A stretch of DNA of 64,000 nt from CADEEN01 sp963840805 (GTDB taxonomy: Bacteria > Pseudomonadota > Gammaproteobacteria > Burkholderiales > Burkholderiaceae_C). The notes under the pieces were generated by a model. That model was not told where the DNA came from and searched no databases. It saw only the letters and a list, made by a program, of their open reading frames with translations. The translations under genes were made by a program, and so were the position numbers. The stretch covers positions 1 through 64,000 of the forward strand of contig CAWJAJ010000006.1 of the NCBI GenBank assembly GCA_963840805.1, in the 5' to 3' direction. Below are positions 63,544-64,000 of the stretch, one piece after another; the first letter of the stretch is position 1; every line of letters begins with the position of its first letter.

Positions 63544-63943
63544 CTGCGGCTCCAACGAGTGGGGTCTGTTTGCTGGCTCCTCTGCCGGCCCGCCGGTACT
63601 TGTTGCATCTCGTACCGGCACGTAAGCAGAGGTGACGGTTGAATCCTAGGGGGATGTGACCGTTTGCAACACCGGGTCGGGGGGTGCGCTGTGAACAGTG
63701 ACCGTGCCGTTGTTCACGCCCGCGCGGCGTGTTGCATTTGCGTTGTTTTGGCAGCGATTTCTGGCGGCGGCGGCCAGCGCGTGGGCCTTGGCGCGGCACG
63801 TCGTGTTGCCCATCGCGCGGCGCGTGCGGCGTTCGTGCGTGGCTGTCGAGCACGGCCTGCACAAACGGCGACGCCGGCGTCCACGGGGGAGGCCGGCGTC
63901 GCGCGGGTGGGCGGCACAGGGTGCGCCGCTCTGCACTGGCGCG
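63544..63943. other. intergenic upstream of the subtilase, with one dyad
   Basis: About 400 bases between the subtilase start and the stop of the partial gene at the window edge. Apart from a possible operator (63691-63717) I see nothing supportable; short frames here lack motifs. Confidence 0.4.
63691..63717. promoter_or_regulatory. dyad GTGAACA-N13-TGTTCAC
   Basis: A perfect 7-bp inverted repeat with a 13-bp spacer, centred about 160 bp upstream of the subtilase start. It could be an operator or part of the transcript end of the upstream gene; it is too widely spaced for a strong terminator. Confidence 0.35.
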
Positions 63944-64000
63944 TTAGCGCTCGCCGAGCACCAGGCCTTCGCTCATCACGACGCCCTCGCTCATCACGAC
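63944..64000 (-). CDS. partial gene ending in the same VVMSEG repeat tail
   Basis: Minus-strand frame open from the window edge to TAA (63944-63946), encoding VVMSEGVVMSEGLVLGER. This matches the subtilase tail (LVMSEGLVFGEK at its end). It is upstream of and in the same orientation as the subtilase, so a tandem paralogue or another protein with the same tail is likely. Confidence 0.75.
   Translation of the reverse strand, partial: VVMSEGVVMSEGLVLGER

Overview
The window reads as a chromosomal segment of a high-GC betaproteobacterium, most likely a Burkholderiales member of the Rubrivivax/Leptothrix/Methylibium type. The evidence is the gene set and order (ribF, ileS and lspA close together; an Mrp antiporter with fused A and B subunits; Thauera/Azoarcus-like aromatic CoA genes), the very strong GC bias at third codon positions, and the many 1-4 nt stop/start overlaps. 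I see no rRNA, tRNA, CRISPR array or transposase gene.

Layout. (1) 0.5-10.6 kb: membrane and ion homeostasis. A CopD-like protein, ExoD, a 139-residue membrane protein, a complete six-gene Mrp cation/proton antiporter operon headed by a CaCA-type Na+/Ca2+ exchanger, and a divergent NhaR regulator. (2) 10.6-17.0 kb: stress-type small proteins. Two paralogous TerB-like proteins, a lipid kinase coupled to a metallophosphoesterase, a DUF3616 protein, an HPF-like ribosome factor, a Bax-inhibitor-1 protein, a zf-TFIIB protein and an unrecognised peptide with three C-x-C motifs. (3) 17.4-39.2 kb: an aromatic-acid CoA island, almost entirely on the minus strand. It holds an orphan LivF, benzoate-CoA ligase, a double GNAT protein, a hemerythrin-like protein, an NnrS-like membrane protein, DUF2249, two enoyl-CoA hydratases, a 4-hydroxybenzoyl-CoA-type thioesterase (plus strand), a ferritin-like protein, a BadH-like dehydrogenase, a rubrerythrin/CoA-ligase fusion, a three-subunit 4-hydroxybenzoyl-CoA-reductase-type molybdoenzyme, and a 2-oxoacid oxidoreductase resembling phenylglyoxylate dehydrogenase, with a divergent LysR regulator. 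Two direct copies of a long, nearly palindromic non-coding repeat flank the dehydrogenase/hydratase/fusion-ligase module. (4) 39.2-53.2 kb: folA, two EamA transporters, DUF2007, a quinone oxidoreductase, two tandem secreted caspase/CHAT-like paralogues, an ABC exporter, DUF2189, UbiB, and a divergent FAD oxidoreductase / ornithine-cyclodeaminase pair whose start codons overlap. (5) 53.1-64.0 kb: lspA, ileS, a MipA-like protein, ribF, a GGDEF-EAL protein, and a subtilase ending in eleven VVMSEG-type hexapeptide repeats. A second gene with the same tail enters the window at its right edge.

How it fits together. In the island, CoA ligases would activate aromatic acids, the Hcr-type enzyme would dehydroxylate 4-hydroxybenzoyl-CoA to benzoyl-CoA, and the 2-oxoacid oxidoreductase could either make benzoyl-CoA from phenylglyoxylate or supply reduced ferredoxin. 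Oxygen/NO-related proteins are interleaved with these oxygen-sensitive enzymes, and one is fused to a ligase. FNR-type boxes lie upstream of the Hcr operon and of the hemerythrin-like gene, which suggests low-oxygen expression. No benzoyl-CoA reductase or box genes lie in the window.

Quality caution. At least 16 reading-frame breaks occur in otherwise well-conserved genes, including the essential ileS and lspA. Single-base sequence errors are the simplest explanation, so broken genes here should not be taken as true pseudogenes.
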